From positions 3,255,001 to 3,319,000 of the forward strand of contig NZ_CP019511.1 of NCBI RefSeq assembly GCF_002002925.1: DNA of 64,000 bases, in the 5' to 3' direction. The stretch is from Sphingomonas sp. LM7 (GTDB lineage: Bacteria; Pseudomonadota; Alphaproteobacteria; Sphingomonadales; Sphingomonadaceae). Positions 35,976 through 43,979 of this stretch are shown piece after piece. Numbering within the stretch: position 1 is the stretch's first letter; each line of letters starts with the position of its first letter. Made by a program: the position numbers and the translations under genes. Below the pieces are notes generated by a model. That model made no database searches and had not been told where the DNA came from. It worked only from the letters and a program-made list of their open reading frames with translations.

Positions 35976-36742
35976 TGTCCGGCCTGCCGCGCGCGTCGCT
36001 CGATCAGGGCGCGCGCGCGGTGCGGGTTCAGCTCGACGCGTCCGATCTCGGCACCGTCGAGCTGGCGCGTCCCGCCCTCGACGAACTGCCCTATCGCGAT
36101 TTCGTGCGCGCATTGCTCGCGCGGCGCGGCTTCAAGCTCCACTTCAACCGGCTGGAACCCGAAGCCGCGCTGGCGATGGTTTCCGATCAGCTGCTCGGCC
36201 CTGGCGCCTTCGTTGCGGAACGCGCGCGCTTCGCCGAGGACATCGCGGCGCTCGCCACGCTGGCAGGCGGGTTGGTGGATGCGCGGGCGTCAGTATCGTT
36301 GCGCACCTATTTCGCGCCCGGAGACCTGGTGTGGCACGTCGACCGCGTCCACGAGGCGCAGGCGTTCCGCTTGGTGTGGCCTCTGGGGCGGCCAAGTGGA
36401 ATGCGCGTCACGCCGCGTGACAACATCGACGTCGACATGTTCCGGATGTTCCACCACCGCGAACATGCCCTGCTCTGCCGCCTCGACACCCAAATCCTCC
36501 GTACCGCCGCCGATGTCGAGACGCTCTGGGCGCATCGCCCCGCCCAGCTCCAGGCCATGATTTCCGGCCAGTTCCCCTTCCTGATCGACCCCGACCGCGA
36601 TTGGGAAGTTACACCCGGAGCAGCGAGCATCCACCGGGTCCAGACGCCGGCCCAGCCCGGCACCTACCACCGCTCCTCCTGGGCCAATCGTCATGCCCCG
36701 GGCCTGCAGGTCGTAGTCACCGCCGCGGCGGATCCGCTATGA
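35975..36742 (+). CDS. DUF1826-like protein
   Basis: 255 residues. I recognise it as DUF1826-like from SVSLRTYFAPGDLVWHVDRVHEAQAFRL-type sequence and the C-terminal HRSSWANRHAPGLQVVVTA. The H121-x-D123 pair and a distal His near the C-terminus resemble the iron-binding facial triad of 2-oxoglutarate oxygenases, but this is only a pattern match. It is translationally coupled to the TonB receptor upstream and overlaps the aldo/keto reductase start downstream, so it works with nutrient or metal uptake in some way. Confidence 0.65.
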   Translation: MSGLPRASLDQGARAVRVQLDASDLGTVELARPALDELPYRDFVRALLARRGFKLHFNRLEPEAALAMVSDQLLGPGAFVAERARFAEDIAALATLAGGLVDARASVSLRTYFAPGDLVWHVDRVHEAQAFRLVWPLGRPSGMRVTPRDNIDVDMFRMFHHREHALLCRLDTQILRTAADVETLWAHRPAQLQAMISGQFPFLIDPDRDWEVTPGAASIHRVQTPAQPGTYHRSSWANRHAPGLQVVVTAAADPL

Positions 36743-37674
36743 TGCGCTACCGCTCGCTGGGACGAACCGGACTCCAGGTCTCCGAGCTCGCCGTCGCGGT
36801 GTGCGGCGCTGGCGACGATCCCGAAGAAGCCCGCGCCACGCTGGCGCTCGCATTCGATCGCGGAATCAATGCAGTAACGATCGATGCCGGCGACGCAGAC
36901 GGCGTCCGCTTGCTCGGCGCATCCCTCGGGCAGGCCCCGGACAAGGCCGGCATCCACGTCATCGCCCGACCGACGTCGCTGGTGCCCTTCGATTTGCCGT
37001 CGCCGCATGTGCCCGCCCAGCACGCCTATCCCGGCGCGCATCTCCGCGCCGAGGTCGAGCGATTGCGCACAGCGCTCGGCGTCGAGCGGCTGGCGCTGGT
37101 GCAGCTCCACGCCTGGTGCCCCGAATGGCTGCACGAGGGCGATTGGCTGGACACGCTCCGGCGCCTGCGCGCCGAGGGAAAGATCGCCGGCTTCGGCATA
37201 TCGCTGTTCGACCACGACATCGAAGCCGCGCCCGAAGCCGTCGCCAGCGGCATGATCGACGCGGTGCAGCTGATGCATAATGTCTTTGATCCAGCCGGCG
37301 CGGCGCTGTTCCCGCATTGCCAGGCGCACGACGTCGCCATGGTCGTCCGCGCGCCGCTCTATTACGGCGCAATCGCGCCCGGGTTCGGCGAAGCGGTCTT
37401 TTCGGATCGCGACTGGCGCCGCGGCTATTTCTTCGACGCTCATCGGCGCGAGACCGTTGCGCGCGTCCACAATCTGGCGGACACGACCGGGTCGCCCGAA
37501 CGTTCGGTGACCGATCTGGCGCTGCGCTTCTGCCTGTCGCACCCCGCGGTCTCTACGGTTGCCGTGGGAATGTGCCGGCGCGAGCATCTCGAGGCCAATC
37601 TGCGCGCAATGCTCGCCGGCCCGCTCGATGCCGATAGTCGCGCGGCACTGGCCCGCCACAAATGGCTCGTCTGA
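36739..37674 (+). CDS. Aldo/keto reductase
   Basis: 311 residues of TIM-barrel oxidoreductase: MMRYRSLGRTGLQVSELAV at the start, AFDRGINAVTIDAGD, LALVQLHAW and a C-terminal ALRFCLSHPAVSTVAVGMC cofactor region. The usual catalytic Tyr of DTAxxYG is not obvious (the segment reads VTIDAGDADGVRLLG), so activity may differ from typical members. Two ATGs are adjacent (36739, 36742); the first overlaps the upstream stop. Third gene of the TonB receptor operon. Confidence 0.82.
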   Translation: MMRYRSLGRTGLQVSELAVAVCGAGDDPEEARATLALAFDRGINAVTIDAGDADGVRLLGASLGQAPDKAGIHVIARPTSLVPFDLPSPHVPAQHAYPGAHLRAEVERLRTALGVERLALVQLHAWCPEWLHEGDWLDTLRRLRAEGKIAGFGISLFDHDIEAAPEAVASGMIDAVQLMHNVFDPAGAALFPHCQAHDVAMVVRAPLYYGAIAPGFGEAVFSDRDWRRGYFFDAHRRETVARVHNLADTTGSPERSVTDLALRFCLSHPAVSTVAVGMCRREHLEANLRAMLAGPLDADSRAALARHKWLV

Positions 37675-37692
37675 CGCGCGGACACTGCCTCA

Positions 37693-37724
37693 TTTTTGTG
37701 CAGGCTTTCGCATCTGCACAAAAA
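37693..37724. promoter_or_regulatory. Perfect inverted repeat upstream of glnK (candidate enhancer site)
   Basis: TTTTTGTGCAG (37693-37703) and CTGCACAAAAA (37714-37724) form an 11-bp perfect inverted repeat around a 10-base spacer, about 60-90 bases upstream of the sigma-54 promoter. An NtrC enhancer is expected at this distance in glnK-amtB operons. The GTGCA/TGCAC arms resemble NtrC half-sites, though in the opposite order to the enteric consensus. Confidence 0.5.
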
Positions 37725-37784
37725 TTTACAGTTCGGTGACATTTGACTGCCCGCTCCGGGCGCGGAATCACGTAAAATTCCGGC

Positions 37785-37799
37785 TGGCACGCCCCTTGC
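37785..37799 (+). promoter_or_regulatory. Sigma-54 (RpoN) promoter of glnK-amtB
   Basis: TGGCAC (37785-37790), GCCCC, TTGC (37796-37799) matches the -24/-12 consensus exactly with correct spacing. It lies 37 bases upstream of the glnK ATG. Nitrogen-limited, NtrC-activated expression is the known mode for this operon. Confidence 0.88.
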
Positions 37800-37836
37800 T
37801 GAGCTGCCCTCGGGTTAACCGCCAAGAGGGGGCGAC

Positions 37837-38175
37837 ATGAAGCTCATCATCGCCATCATAAAACCGTTCAAGCTGGACGAAGTGCGCGAGGCGCTCACGC
37901 AAGTGGGCATTGCGGGCATGACCGTCACCGAGGTCAAGGGCTTCGGTCGGCAAAAGGGCCAGACCGAGATTTATCGGGGGGCCGAGTACAGCACCAACAT
38001 GGTGCCCAAGATCAAGCTTGAGATCGCGTGCGGGGCCGACATCGTCGATCGCGCCGTCGAGGCGATCCAGGCCGCGGCCAGCACCGGCGCTATCGGCGAC
38101 GGCAAGATTTTCGTCCTCGATCTCGGCCAGGCGGTGCGCATCCGCACCGGCGAGACCGACGAGACGGCGCTGTGA
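37837..38175 (+). CDS. glnK: Nitrogen regulatory protein P-II
   Basis: 112 residues, the exact P-II length. The T-loop carries the uridylylation site Tyr51 (EIYRGAEYSTNMVPK), and both P-II signatures are present (C-terminal GDGKIFVLDLGQAVRIRTGE). It signals nitrogen and energy state, and in the GlnK form it binds and blocks the AmtB channel. It has a sigma-54 promoter and is followed by amtB, which supports the glnK name. Confidence 0.95.
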   Translation: MKLIIAIIKPFKLDEVREALTQVGIAGMTVTEVKGFGRQKGQTEIYRGAEYSTNMVPKIKLEIACGADIVDRAVEAIQAAASTGAIGDGKIFVLDLGQAVRIRTGETDETAL

Positions 38176-38189
38176 TGAAGGGGGATCAG

Positions 38190-39608
38190 ATGAAGCTAGC
38201 AACCAAACTGGCCGCGGGGGCAGGGCTTGCCCTGTTCGCGGCGCTGCCCGCTTGGGCACAGGACGCCGCGCCTGCAGTGGCGACGGTCGTTCCCGACGAT
38301 TCGATGGTGAGCAAGGGCGATGTCGCCTGGATGCTCGTCTCGGCGGCATTCGTGCTGATGATGTCGGTTCCCGGCCTCGCGCTTTTCTATGGCGGCCTCG
38401 TCCGCACCAAGAACATGCTGTCGATCCTGATGCAGGTGCTGACGATCGTCTGCGTCGCCGGCCTCGTCTGGTGCGCCTGGGGCTATTCGATGGCCTTTAC
38501 CAACGGCGGTTCGCTGAACAGCTTCGTCGGCGGCTTCTCCAAGGTCTTCCTCCAGGGCGTCGATGCGAACACCTTCGCGGCGACCTTCTCGAACGGCGTC
38601 TATCTGCCCGAGACTGTATTCGTCGTCTTCCAGATGACCTTCGCGATGATCACCCCGGCGCTGATCGTTGGTGCGTTCGCCGAACGCATCAAGTTCACGC
38701 CGCTGATCCTTTTCGTCGTCGCATGGCTGACCTTGGTCTACTTCCCGATGGCGCACATGGTCTGGTACTGGCCCGGCCCGGACTTCCAGCCCGGCCTGCC
38801 TGACGATCACGGCTATCTCTGGGGTCTCGGCGCACTAGACTTCGCCGGCGGCACCGTCGTCCACATCAATGCGGGCATCGCCGGCCTCGTCGGCTGCCTC
38901 GTGATCGGCAAGCGCACGGGCTACAAGACCGATCCCATGCCGCCCCACTCGCTGACCATGACGATGATCGGCGCGGCCCTTCTGTGGGTGGGCTGGTTCG
39001 GCTTCAACGCGGGCTCCAACCTCGAAGCCAACAAGTTCGCCGCGCTCGCCTTCGTCAACACGATGACGGCGACCGCCGCTGCAGGCGCTGTCTGGGCGAT
39101 CATCGAGCAGGTCATCCACAAGAAGCCGTCGCTCCTCGGCGCAGCCTCGGGCGTTGTCGCCGGCCTAGTGGCGATCACCCCGGCCGCAGGCTTCGCGCAT
39201 CCGATGACGGCGATCGTGCTCGGCGCGGTGGCATCGGCGGTGTGCTTCTTCTTCGTCACCACGGTGAAGAACAAGCTGAAGTATGACGACACGCTCGACG
39301 TGTTCGGCGTCCACTGTGTCGGTGGCATCGTCGGCGCGATCGGCACCGCGATCGTCGCCGATCCGGCGCTGGGCGGCCAGGGCTTCATGGACTTCAACGT
39401 CATCCCGGCGGTCGCCGGCACCTATGACATGGGTGCGCAGCTACTCACCCAGGCCAAGGCGGTCGGTGTGACGCTGGTGTTGTCGGGCGGGGTCACCGCT
39501 ATCCTGTTCCTCGCGATCAAGCACACGATCGGGTTGCGTCCCAGCGTAGAAGTCGAGCTCGAAGGGCTCGACATCAACGAGCATGGCGAGCGCGCCTACA
39601 ACTACTGA
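38190..39608 (+). CDS. amtB: Ammonium transporter
   Basis: 472 residues with a signal-like N-terminus (AAGAGLALFAALPAWAQ) and eleven helices. Key stretches are VPGLALFYGGLVRTKNMLS, GALDFAGGTVVHINAGIAGLVG (with the first pore His) and VFGVHCVGGIVGAIG (second pore His). I prefer the ATG at 38190, which follows GGGGGA; an ATG at 38175 overlapping the glnK stop would add five residues. It is cotranscribed with glnK and closed by a strong terminator. Confidence 0.95.
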   Translation: MKLATKLAAGAGLALFAALPAWAQDAAPAVATVVPDDSMVSKGDVAWMLVSAAFVLMMSVPGLALFYGGLVRTKNMLSILMQVLTIVCVAGLVWCAWGYSMAFTNGGSLNSFVGGFSKVFLQGVDANTFAATFSNGVYLPETVFVVFQMTFAMITPALIVGAFAERIKFTPLILFVVAWLTLVYFPMAHMVWYWPGPDFQPGLPDDHGYLWGLGALDFAGGTVVHINAGIAGLVGCLVIGKRTGYKTDPMPPHSLTMTMIGAALLWVGWFGFNAGSNLEANKFAALAFVNTMTATAAAGAVWAIIEQVIHKKPSLLGAASGVVAGLVAITPAAGFAHPMTAIVLGAVASAVCFFFVTTVKNKLKYDDTLDVFGVHCVGGIVGAIGTAIVADPALGGQGFMDFNVIPAVAGTYDMGAQLLTQAKAVGVTLVLSGGVTAILFLAIKHTIGLRPSVEVELEGLDINEHGERAYNY

Positions 39609-39675
39609 CGAGATCGGGCGCCGCGCACGCTCCTGCCAGCGCGGCGCCCAAACGACGTTCCTCCTGCGGACGACT

Positions 39676-39712
39676 GGGCCGGTGGTTTTCGAACCGCCGG
39701 CCCTCTTTTTTT
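39676..39712 (+). terminator. Rho-independent terminator of glnK-amtB
   Basis: Stem GGGCCGGTGGTT (39676-39687), loop TTCG, AACCGCCGGCCC (39692-39703) with one G-T pair, followed by TCTTTTTTT. It lies 67 bases after the amtB stop. Confidence 0.92.
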
Positions 39713-39765
39713 GCGTGCGGGCCGTGCGCGGCGTATGACGGCATCGGGGCTGACCGGGGGGTGCC

Positions 39766-40374
39766 ATGCCGAAGCCGAACGACTTCCATATCGGGGTGAT
39801 CGAGTTCTTCTCGATCCTGCTGCCGGGCGCGCTGCTCACCGCCGCGCTGGTCGGGCGATTCCATCCCGAGTTTCAGGAGCCGCTGCGCGCGCTGCTGGCG
39901 CCGGCCGGCGCGGATTGGGTGGCGTTCGCGCTCACTTCCTATGCCGCGGGCCATTTCATATTCTTGGTCGCCTCGCTGCTCGACGGGCAGGTCTATGACC
40001 GCCTCAAGCTGTGGAAGCGGTTCCGCGGCGGCGGCGATCATTGCTATGCGCGGGCCACGGCAGCGCGCGAGCGCTTCTTCGACACCACGGAGAAGGACGT
40101 GCCGATGAACAGCTTCGCCTGGGCCAAATCGGTGCTGCGGCTACGTGCCCCGGCGGCGCTTTCGGATGTCGAGCGCTATGAGGCGGACTCGAAGTTCTTC
40201 CGGTCGCTCGTCGTGGTGATTCCGGTCGCGGCGCTGCTGCTCGCCACGGGCCCAGTGGTGGCCGCACTCGCGGCGGCGCTGACGCTCGCCTCGTTCTTCC
40301 GCTATGCCGAACGGCGCTACAAGAGCACCGAATGGGCCTATCGCTACCTGCTGGTCCTGATCGAGACGCGTTAG
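39766..40374 (+). CDS. Membrane protein of unknown function
   Basis: 202 residues. Hydrophobic helices at about 8-30 (IGVIEFFSILLPGALLTAAL), 48-70 (VAFALTSYAAGHFIFLVASL) and a long stretch at 145-180 that could be two helices. Between them is a soluble loop with Cys, His and many charged residues (RGGGDHCYARATAARERFFD). It follows the amtB terminator and stands alone. I do not recognise the family. Confidence 0.75.
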   Translation: MPKPNDFHIGVIEFFSILLPGALLTAALVGRFHPEFQEPLRALLAPAGADWVAFALTSYAAGHFIFLVASLLDGQVYDRLKLWKRFRGGGDHCYARATAARERFFDTTEKDVPMNSFAWAKSVLRLRAPAALSDVERYEADSKFFRSLVVVIPVAALLLATGPVVAALAAALTLASFFRYAERRYKSTEWAYRYLLVLIETR

Positions 40375-40543
40375 AATTCGATCTGGGTGCGGCTGGGCGA
40401 TGGCCGTTTCCCGGTGGCCGAGCGGTGTCTGCTGCTGCCTGACAAACCGCTTGAAAGGTAGGATTTTGCCTGCTGAGGCCGATGCTCGGGGCCTTGCCCC
40501 TTGCTCTTTGACATTTTCCGCAGGGTCACACTGCCGCCGGAAC
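40375..40543. other. Non-coding gap between the membrane protein gene and a small ORF
   Basis: I see no convincing gene, terminator or RNA here. It may hold the promoter of the small ORF at 40544. The short G+C-rich repeats GGGCGATGG and GGCCTTGCCCC have no obvious meaning. Confidence 0.4.
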
Positions 40544-40678
40544 ATGCGCGACAGTGTGTCTCTGGTATGGCCTTTGCTTTTGCTATGCGCCCCGCTGACA
40601 GCCCTCGCCTCGACCAGCCAGGGGCAGCCGGACCCCGGCTTAAGGCCGGGGTCCGGCGCTAGGATGGTTCGGCCCTAG
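40544..40678 (+). CDS. Possible 44-residue exported peptide
   Basis: Starts MRDSVSLVWPLLLLCAPLTALA, which looks like a complete signal peptide, followed by only about 22 residues rich in Gly, Pro and Ser. The tail is encoded by a strong hairpin repeat, so this may be a truncated gene or chance. It shares the stop tetramer CTAG with the convergent oxidoreductase gene, as two recognised gene pairs in this window also do. No clear ribosome site precedes it. Confidence 0.3.
   Translation: MRDSVSLVWPLLLLCAPLTALASTSQGQPDPGLRPGSGARMVRP
40627..40657. repeat. Strong GC hairpin before the GMC oxidoreductase stop
   Basis: GCCGGACCCCGGC (40627-40639), loop TTAAG, GCCGGGGTCCGGC (40645-40657): a perfect 13-bp stem. 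It lies 18 bases beyond the stop of the minus-strand oxidoreductase gene, so it could end that transcript, but there is no T-tract on either side. Confidence 0.6.
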
Positions 40679-42258
40679 CCTAGATCCTGGGAAATGAACG
40701 CCGCGCAGCGTTCGCCGATCACGATGCTCGGCGCATTGGTATTGCCGCCGATCAGGCGCGGCATCACCGATGCGTCGGCGACGTACAGCCTGTCGACGCC
40801 CCGCACCTTGAGCCGCGGGTCGACCACGGCCTCCGCGTCCGATCCCATCCGCGCCGTGCCGACCGGGTGGTAGATCGTGTCCGCCCGCGCGCGGATCAGC
40901 GCGTCGAGCGCGGCATCGTCGGTCAGGTCGATCGGATAACGGTCGCGGCCCTTATAGTCGGCGAGCGGCGGCGTATCGAGAATGCGGTACATCGCGCGTA
41001 CGCCGGTCTTGAGCACTGCCATATCGCGCGGGTCGCTCAGGAAATTCGGATCGATCAGCGGCGGCGCCGCGGCGTCGGGCGACTGGAGCCGGACGGTGCC
41101 GCGGCTTTCCGGGCGCAGCACGCAGGCGTGGCAGCTATAGCCATGCCCCTTCACCCTGGCGCGGCCGTGATCCTCGACGATCGCGATCAGGAAGTGGAGC
41201 TGGACGTCGGGCCGCTCGCCGGCGAGTTCGGTACGCAGAAACGCGCCCGCCTCGGCATAGGGCGAGGTCATTCCGCCGCCACGGGTGAACAGCCATTGGA
41301 GCAATGCACCGACCGATTTTAGCGTGCCCAGCGCCGATCGGCCGAGGAACAGGCTGCCGTCGGTCTCGAACGCCGCAGTATAGTCGATATGGTCCTGGAG
41401 GTCGGCGCCGACTGCCGGGCGGTCGATACGCACCGCCAGCCCCATCTCGGCGAGATGCGCAGCCGGGCCGATCCCTGACAGCATCAGCAGCTGCGGTGTC
41501 TGGAACGCCCCGGCAGCGAGCACCACTGCGCGCCGCGCCCGGATCTCGTGCGCCTGCCCGTGCTTGCGATAGGCGACGCCCGACGCACGGCCCTCGTGAA
41601 ACAGGATGCGCTCGACCAGCGCGTCGCAGACGATGTGAAGAGTGTCGCGATGCTTCGCCTCCAGATAGGCGCGCGACGCAGTCCAGCGCTCGCCGTTCTT
41701 CTGGGTCACCTGATAGAGCCCGACGCCGTCCTGCCGGGCGCCGTTGAAGTCGGGGTTGACCGGGATCTGAAGCCGCGACGCCGCTTCGATGAAGGCGCGC
41801 GAGCCCGGATGCGCATGGTCTTGGTCGCTGACCCAGAGCGGGCCATCGTCGCCGTGAAAGGCGTCGGCGCCTCGGACATTATGCTCGCTGCGGCGGAACC
41901 AGGGCAGCATGTCGCCCCAGCCCCAGCCGGTGCAGCCCAGGTCGCGCCACTCGTCATAATCGCGCGCGTTGCCGCGATTGTAGAGCATCGCGTTGATCGC
42001 GCTCGATCCGCCCATGCCTTTGCCGCGCGGCTGGTAGCCGCGGCGCCCGTTCAGTCCCGGCTGCGGCACGGTCTCGAAGCGCCAGTTGGTCTTGTCGGTC
42101 TGGAACGGCATCATGCCGGGCATGATCGTCTTGAGGCTGGTGTTGCGCCCGCCCGCCTCGATCACCGCGACGGTGTATTTTCCGCCCTCACTCAGGCGGC
42201 CTGCGACGGCGCTCCCGCCCGATCCGCATCCGATGACGACGATATCGGCTTCTTCCAC
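40675..42258 (-). CDS. GMC family FAD-dependent oxidoreductase (choline dehydrogenase-like)
   Basis: 527 residues. FAD-binding start DIVVIGCGSGGSAVAGRL, GMC signature regions GRGMGGSSAINAMLYNRG-like and LAAGAFQTPQLLMLSGIGP, and the catalytic pair in the C-terminus: His of IYHPVGTARMG and Asn of GGNTNAP. The family oxidises alcohols such as choline or long-chain alcohols; which one cannot be told. The start lies 67 bases inside the 3' end of the upstream sterol desaturase-like gene. It is the last gene of the recQ operon by orientation and spacing. Confidence 0.92.
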   Translation of the reverse strand: MEEADIVVIGCGSGGSAVAGRLSEGGKYTVAVIEAGGRNTSLKTIMPGMMPFQTDKTNWRFETVPQPGLNGRRGYQPRGKGMGGSSAINAMLYNRGNARDYDEWRDLGCTGWGWGDMLPWFRRSEHNVRGADAFHGDDGPLWVSDQDHAHPGSRAFIEAASRLQIPVNPDFNGARQDGVGLYQVTQKNGERWTASRAYLEAKHRDTLHIVCDALVERILFHEGRASGVAYRKHGQAHEIRARRAVVLAAGAFQTPQLLMLSGIGPAAHLAEMGLAVRIDRPAVGADLQDHIDYTAAFETDGSLFLGRSALGTLKSVGALLQWLFTRGGGMTSPYAEAGAFLRTELAGERPDVQLHFLIAIVEDHGRARVKGHGYSCHACVLRPESRGTVRLQSPDAAAPPLIDPNFLSDPRDMAVLKTGVRAMYRILDTPPLADYKGRDRYPIDLTDDAALDALIRARADTIYHPVGTARMGSDAEAVVDPRLKVRGVDRLYVADASVMPRLIGGNTNAPSIVIGERCAAFISQDLG

Positions 42259-43154
42259 GAATCCCCCCGCTCCTGGCGGGCTGTTTCCCAGCGCGCCTTT
42301 ATCGTTTCCGACGTGTCCCGGCTGCCGTCATGGCTCCATCCCGGCGGCCGGATCAGGTAGTTGAGCCGCGCACGCCAGCTTGGCGCGTGCCAGACGTCCT
42401 TGGCGATCCCCACCCATTCGTGCGTCGCGGCCCACAGGACATTGAAGCTGCCCAGGTCCTTGACGATGCCGTAGCGCGGCCGGTCGTCGTCGCGTTCGGG
42501 CTCGAAGGTACCGAGCAGGCGGTCCCACACGATGAATACCCCGGCATAATTGCTGTCGAGGTAGCGGGGGTTGGTCGCGTGGTGGACGCGGTGGTGCGAC
42601 GGCGTGTTCATCACCGCTTCGAACCAGCGCGGCATCCGCCCGATCACTTCGGTGTGGATCCAGAACTGGTAGATCAGGTTGAGGCCGGCCACGAAGAACA
42701 CCATCGCCGGGGGGAAGCCGATCAGGAACAAGGGCAGGCGGAACAGGAAGCCCAGACTGAAGAAGCCGGTCCATGTCTGCCGCAGCGCCGTCGAGAGATT
42801 ATAATGCTGGCTCGAATGATGGATGACGTGGCTCGCCCAGAACCAGCGGACGCGGTGCGCCGAGCGGTGGAACAGATAATAAGCGAAATCATCGACCACG
42901 AAGGCGATGGCGAACCAATACCAGGCATAGCCGATGTCGAAGGCGCGGAACTGCCAGAGCCATGTCGCCAGCGCGAAGACCAGTCCGCCCGACAGGACCC
43001 CGGCGATCGTGCTGCCGGTTCCCAGCAATAGCGAGGTCAGCGTGTCGCGCGGCTCGTAGCGGGTGCGGTCCTTGATCCGCGCGACCACCATCTCCGCCAG
43101 CACCAGCAGCACAAAGGCGGGAATTGCCAGCGTCACGGGATCGGCGAGCTTCAT
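42192..43154 (-). CDS. Sterol desaturase/fatty acid hydroxylase family protein
   Basis: 320 residues with several hydrophobic helices and the di-iron His clusters of the superfamily: HRSAH, HVIHHSS, and PSHHRVHHATN with a further His in the C-terminal half. Members hydroxylate or desaturate lipids in the membrane. The last 22 codons run into the GMC oxidoreductase gene in another frame. The pairing with a GMC oxidoreductase suggests the two act on the same lipid or alcohol, an inference. Confidence 0.88.
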   Translation of the reverse strand: MKLADPVTLAIPAFVLLVLAEMVVARIKDRTRYEPRDTLTSLLLGTGSTIAGVLSGGLVFALATWLWQFRAFDIGYAWYWFAIAFVVDDFAYYLFHRSAHRVRWFWASHVIHHSSQHYNLSTALRQTWTGFFSLGFLFRLPLFLIGFPPAMVFFVAGLNLIYQFWIHTEVIGRMPRWFEAVMNTPSHHRVHHATNPRYLDSNYAGVFIVWDRLLGTFEPERDDDRPRYGIVKDLGSFNVLWAATHEWVGIAKDVWHAPSWRARLNYLIRPPGWSHDGSRDTSETIKARWETARQERGDSWKKPISSSSDADRAGAPSQAA

Positions 43155-43164
43155 GCGAACGGAC

Positions 43165-43554
43165 TTACATCAATGTCAGTTGCGCTTCCAGCCTGTCGAC
43201 ATCTTCTGGCAACACGCCGAACAGCATGACCGCGCCGAACATCCGCTCGCCGGTCTCGATCGTGACACCCTCGGGCGAGGCGCGCTTCCACAAAGGCCGC
43301 GCCAGCCGCCGGACCGACACTTTGGCGCCGTGGCGCTTCACTACCGCGATGCCGTCATTGCCCAGCACCAGAGCCGCCGCGCCATTGCTGCCGACCAGCG
43401 CGGCGCGCGCGACGAACCCGCTGAGCGCATCCTCGGCCATCTGCTTGGCGGTATTGGCGTCGGCGATCCGGCTCTCGCCCAACTTGAGCAGCCACGAGAC
43501 CCACGCCAGCACGAGAACGGCGGCCAGCGAGCCGCCGAGCTGCATCCAGTTCAT
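43165..43554 (-). CDS. Conserved membrane-anchored protein of unknown function
   Basis: 129 residues. One N-terminal membrane helix (LGGSLAAVLVLAWVSWLLKL), then a soluble domain (ALSGFVARAALVGSNGAAALVLGNDGIAVVKRHGAKVSVRRL-like beta sequence). It overlaps the preceding TIGR01244 gene by four bases and lies ten bases before the sterol desaturase-like gene. Family not recognised. Confidence 0.75.
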   Translation of the reverse strand: MNWMQLGGSLAAVLVLAWVSWLLKLGESRIADANTAKQMAEDALSGFVARAALVGSNGAAALVLGNDGIAVVKRHGAKVSVRRLARPLWKRASPEGVTIETGERMFGAVMLFGVLPEDVDRLEAQLTLM

Positions 43555-43979
43555 GCGCGGCCGGAAAGCGCGTCGAGAAGAGGACGGAGTCCCGAAATGT
43601 CATACCCCGCACCCGCCGCCTTGGCCGTCAGCGCGTCCGGATCCCCACCGCGGCTGGCCTCGGCGAGTGCCCAGAGATTGCACGAGCGCGTTCCCGAGCG
43701 GCAATAGGCCAGAACCGGCCCGCCGGCGTCCTCGATCGCCTTAGCCATCGCTTCGACCTGCGTCGCCGAGAAGCCGGCATGCGTGACCGGGATCTCCGCA
43801 TAGGACAATCCTGCCGCCTCGGCCGCGGCGCGCACCGCGTCGCCCGTCGGCTGGCCGAGCTCCTCGCCTTCGGGGCGATTGTTGACGATTCCCCTGAACC
43901 CCGCCGCAGCGATGTCCGCCACCTCCTCGGGCGCGATCTGCGGCGCCACCGATATCTGCTCGTCGATCTTCCGGATCAT
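43551..43979 (-). CDS. TIGR01244 family protein (DUF442, phosphatase-like)
   Basis: 142 residues. The P-loop of a dual-specificity phosphatase or sulfurtransferase-like fold is YCRSGTRSCNLW, and the N-terminal FRGIVNNRPEGEE is diagnostic of TIGR01244. Family members occur alone or fused to beta-lactamase-like sulfur enzymes (Blh), so a role in sulfide metabolism is possible. It overlaps both neighbours by four bases. Confidence 0.88.
   Translation of the reverse strand: MIRKIDEQISVAPQIAPEEVADIAAAGFRGIVNNRPEGEELGQPTGDAVRAAAEAAGLSYAEIPVTHAGFSATQVEAMAKAIEDAGGPVLAYCRSGTRSCNLWALAEASRGGDPDALTAKAAGAGYDISGLRPLLDALSGRA

Noticed and set aside
32730..36113. 1127-codon open frame on the minus strand
   Set aside because: Antisense shadow of the TonB receptor. 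No recognisable domain and a residue composition typical of reverse frames.
37693..37724. Inverted repeat before glnK considered as a terminator of the aldo/keto reductase gene
   Set aside because: The T run precedes and the A run follows the stem on the plus strand, the reverse of a terminator, and the stem is AT-rich.
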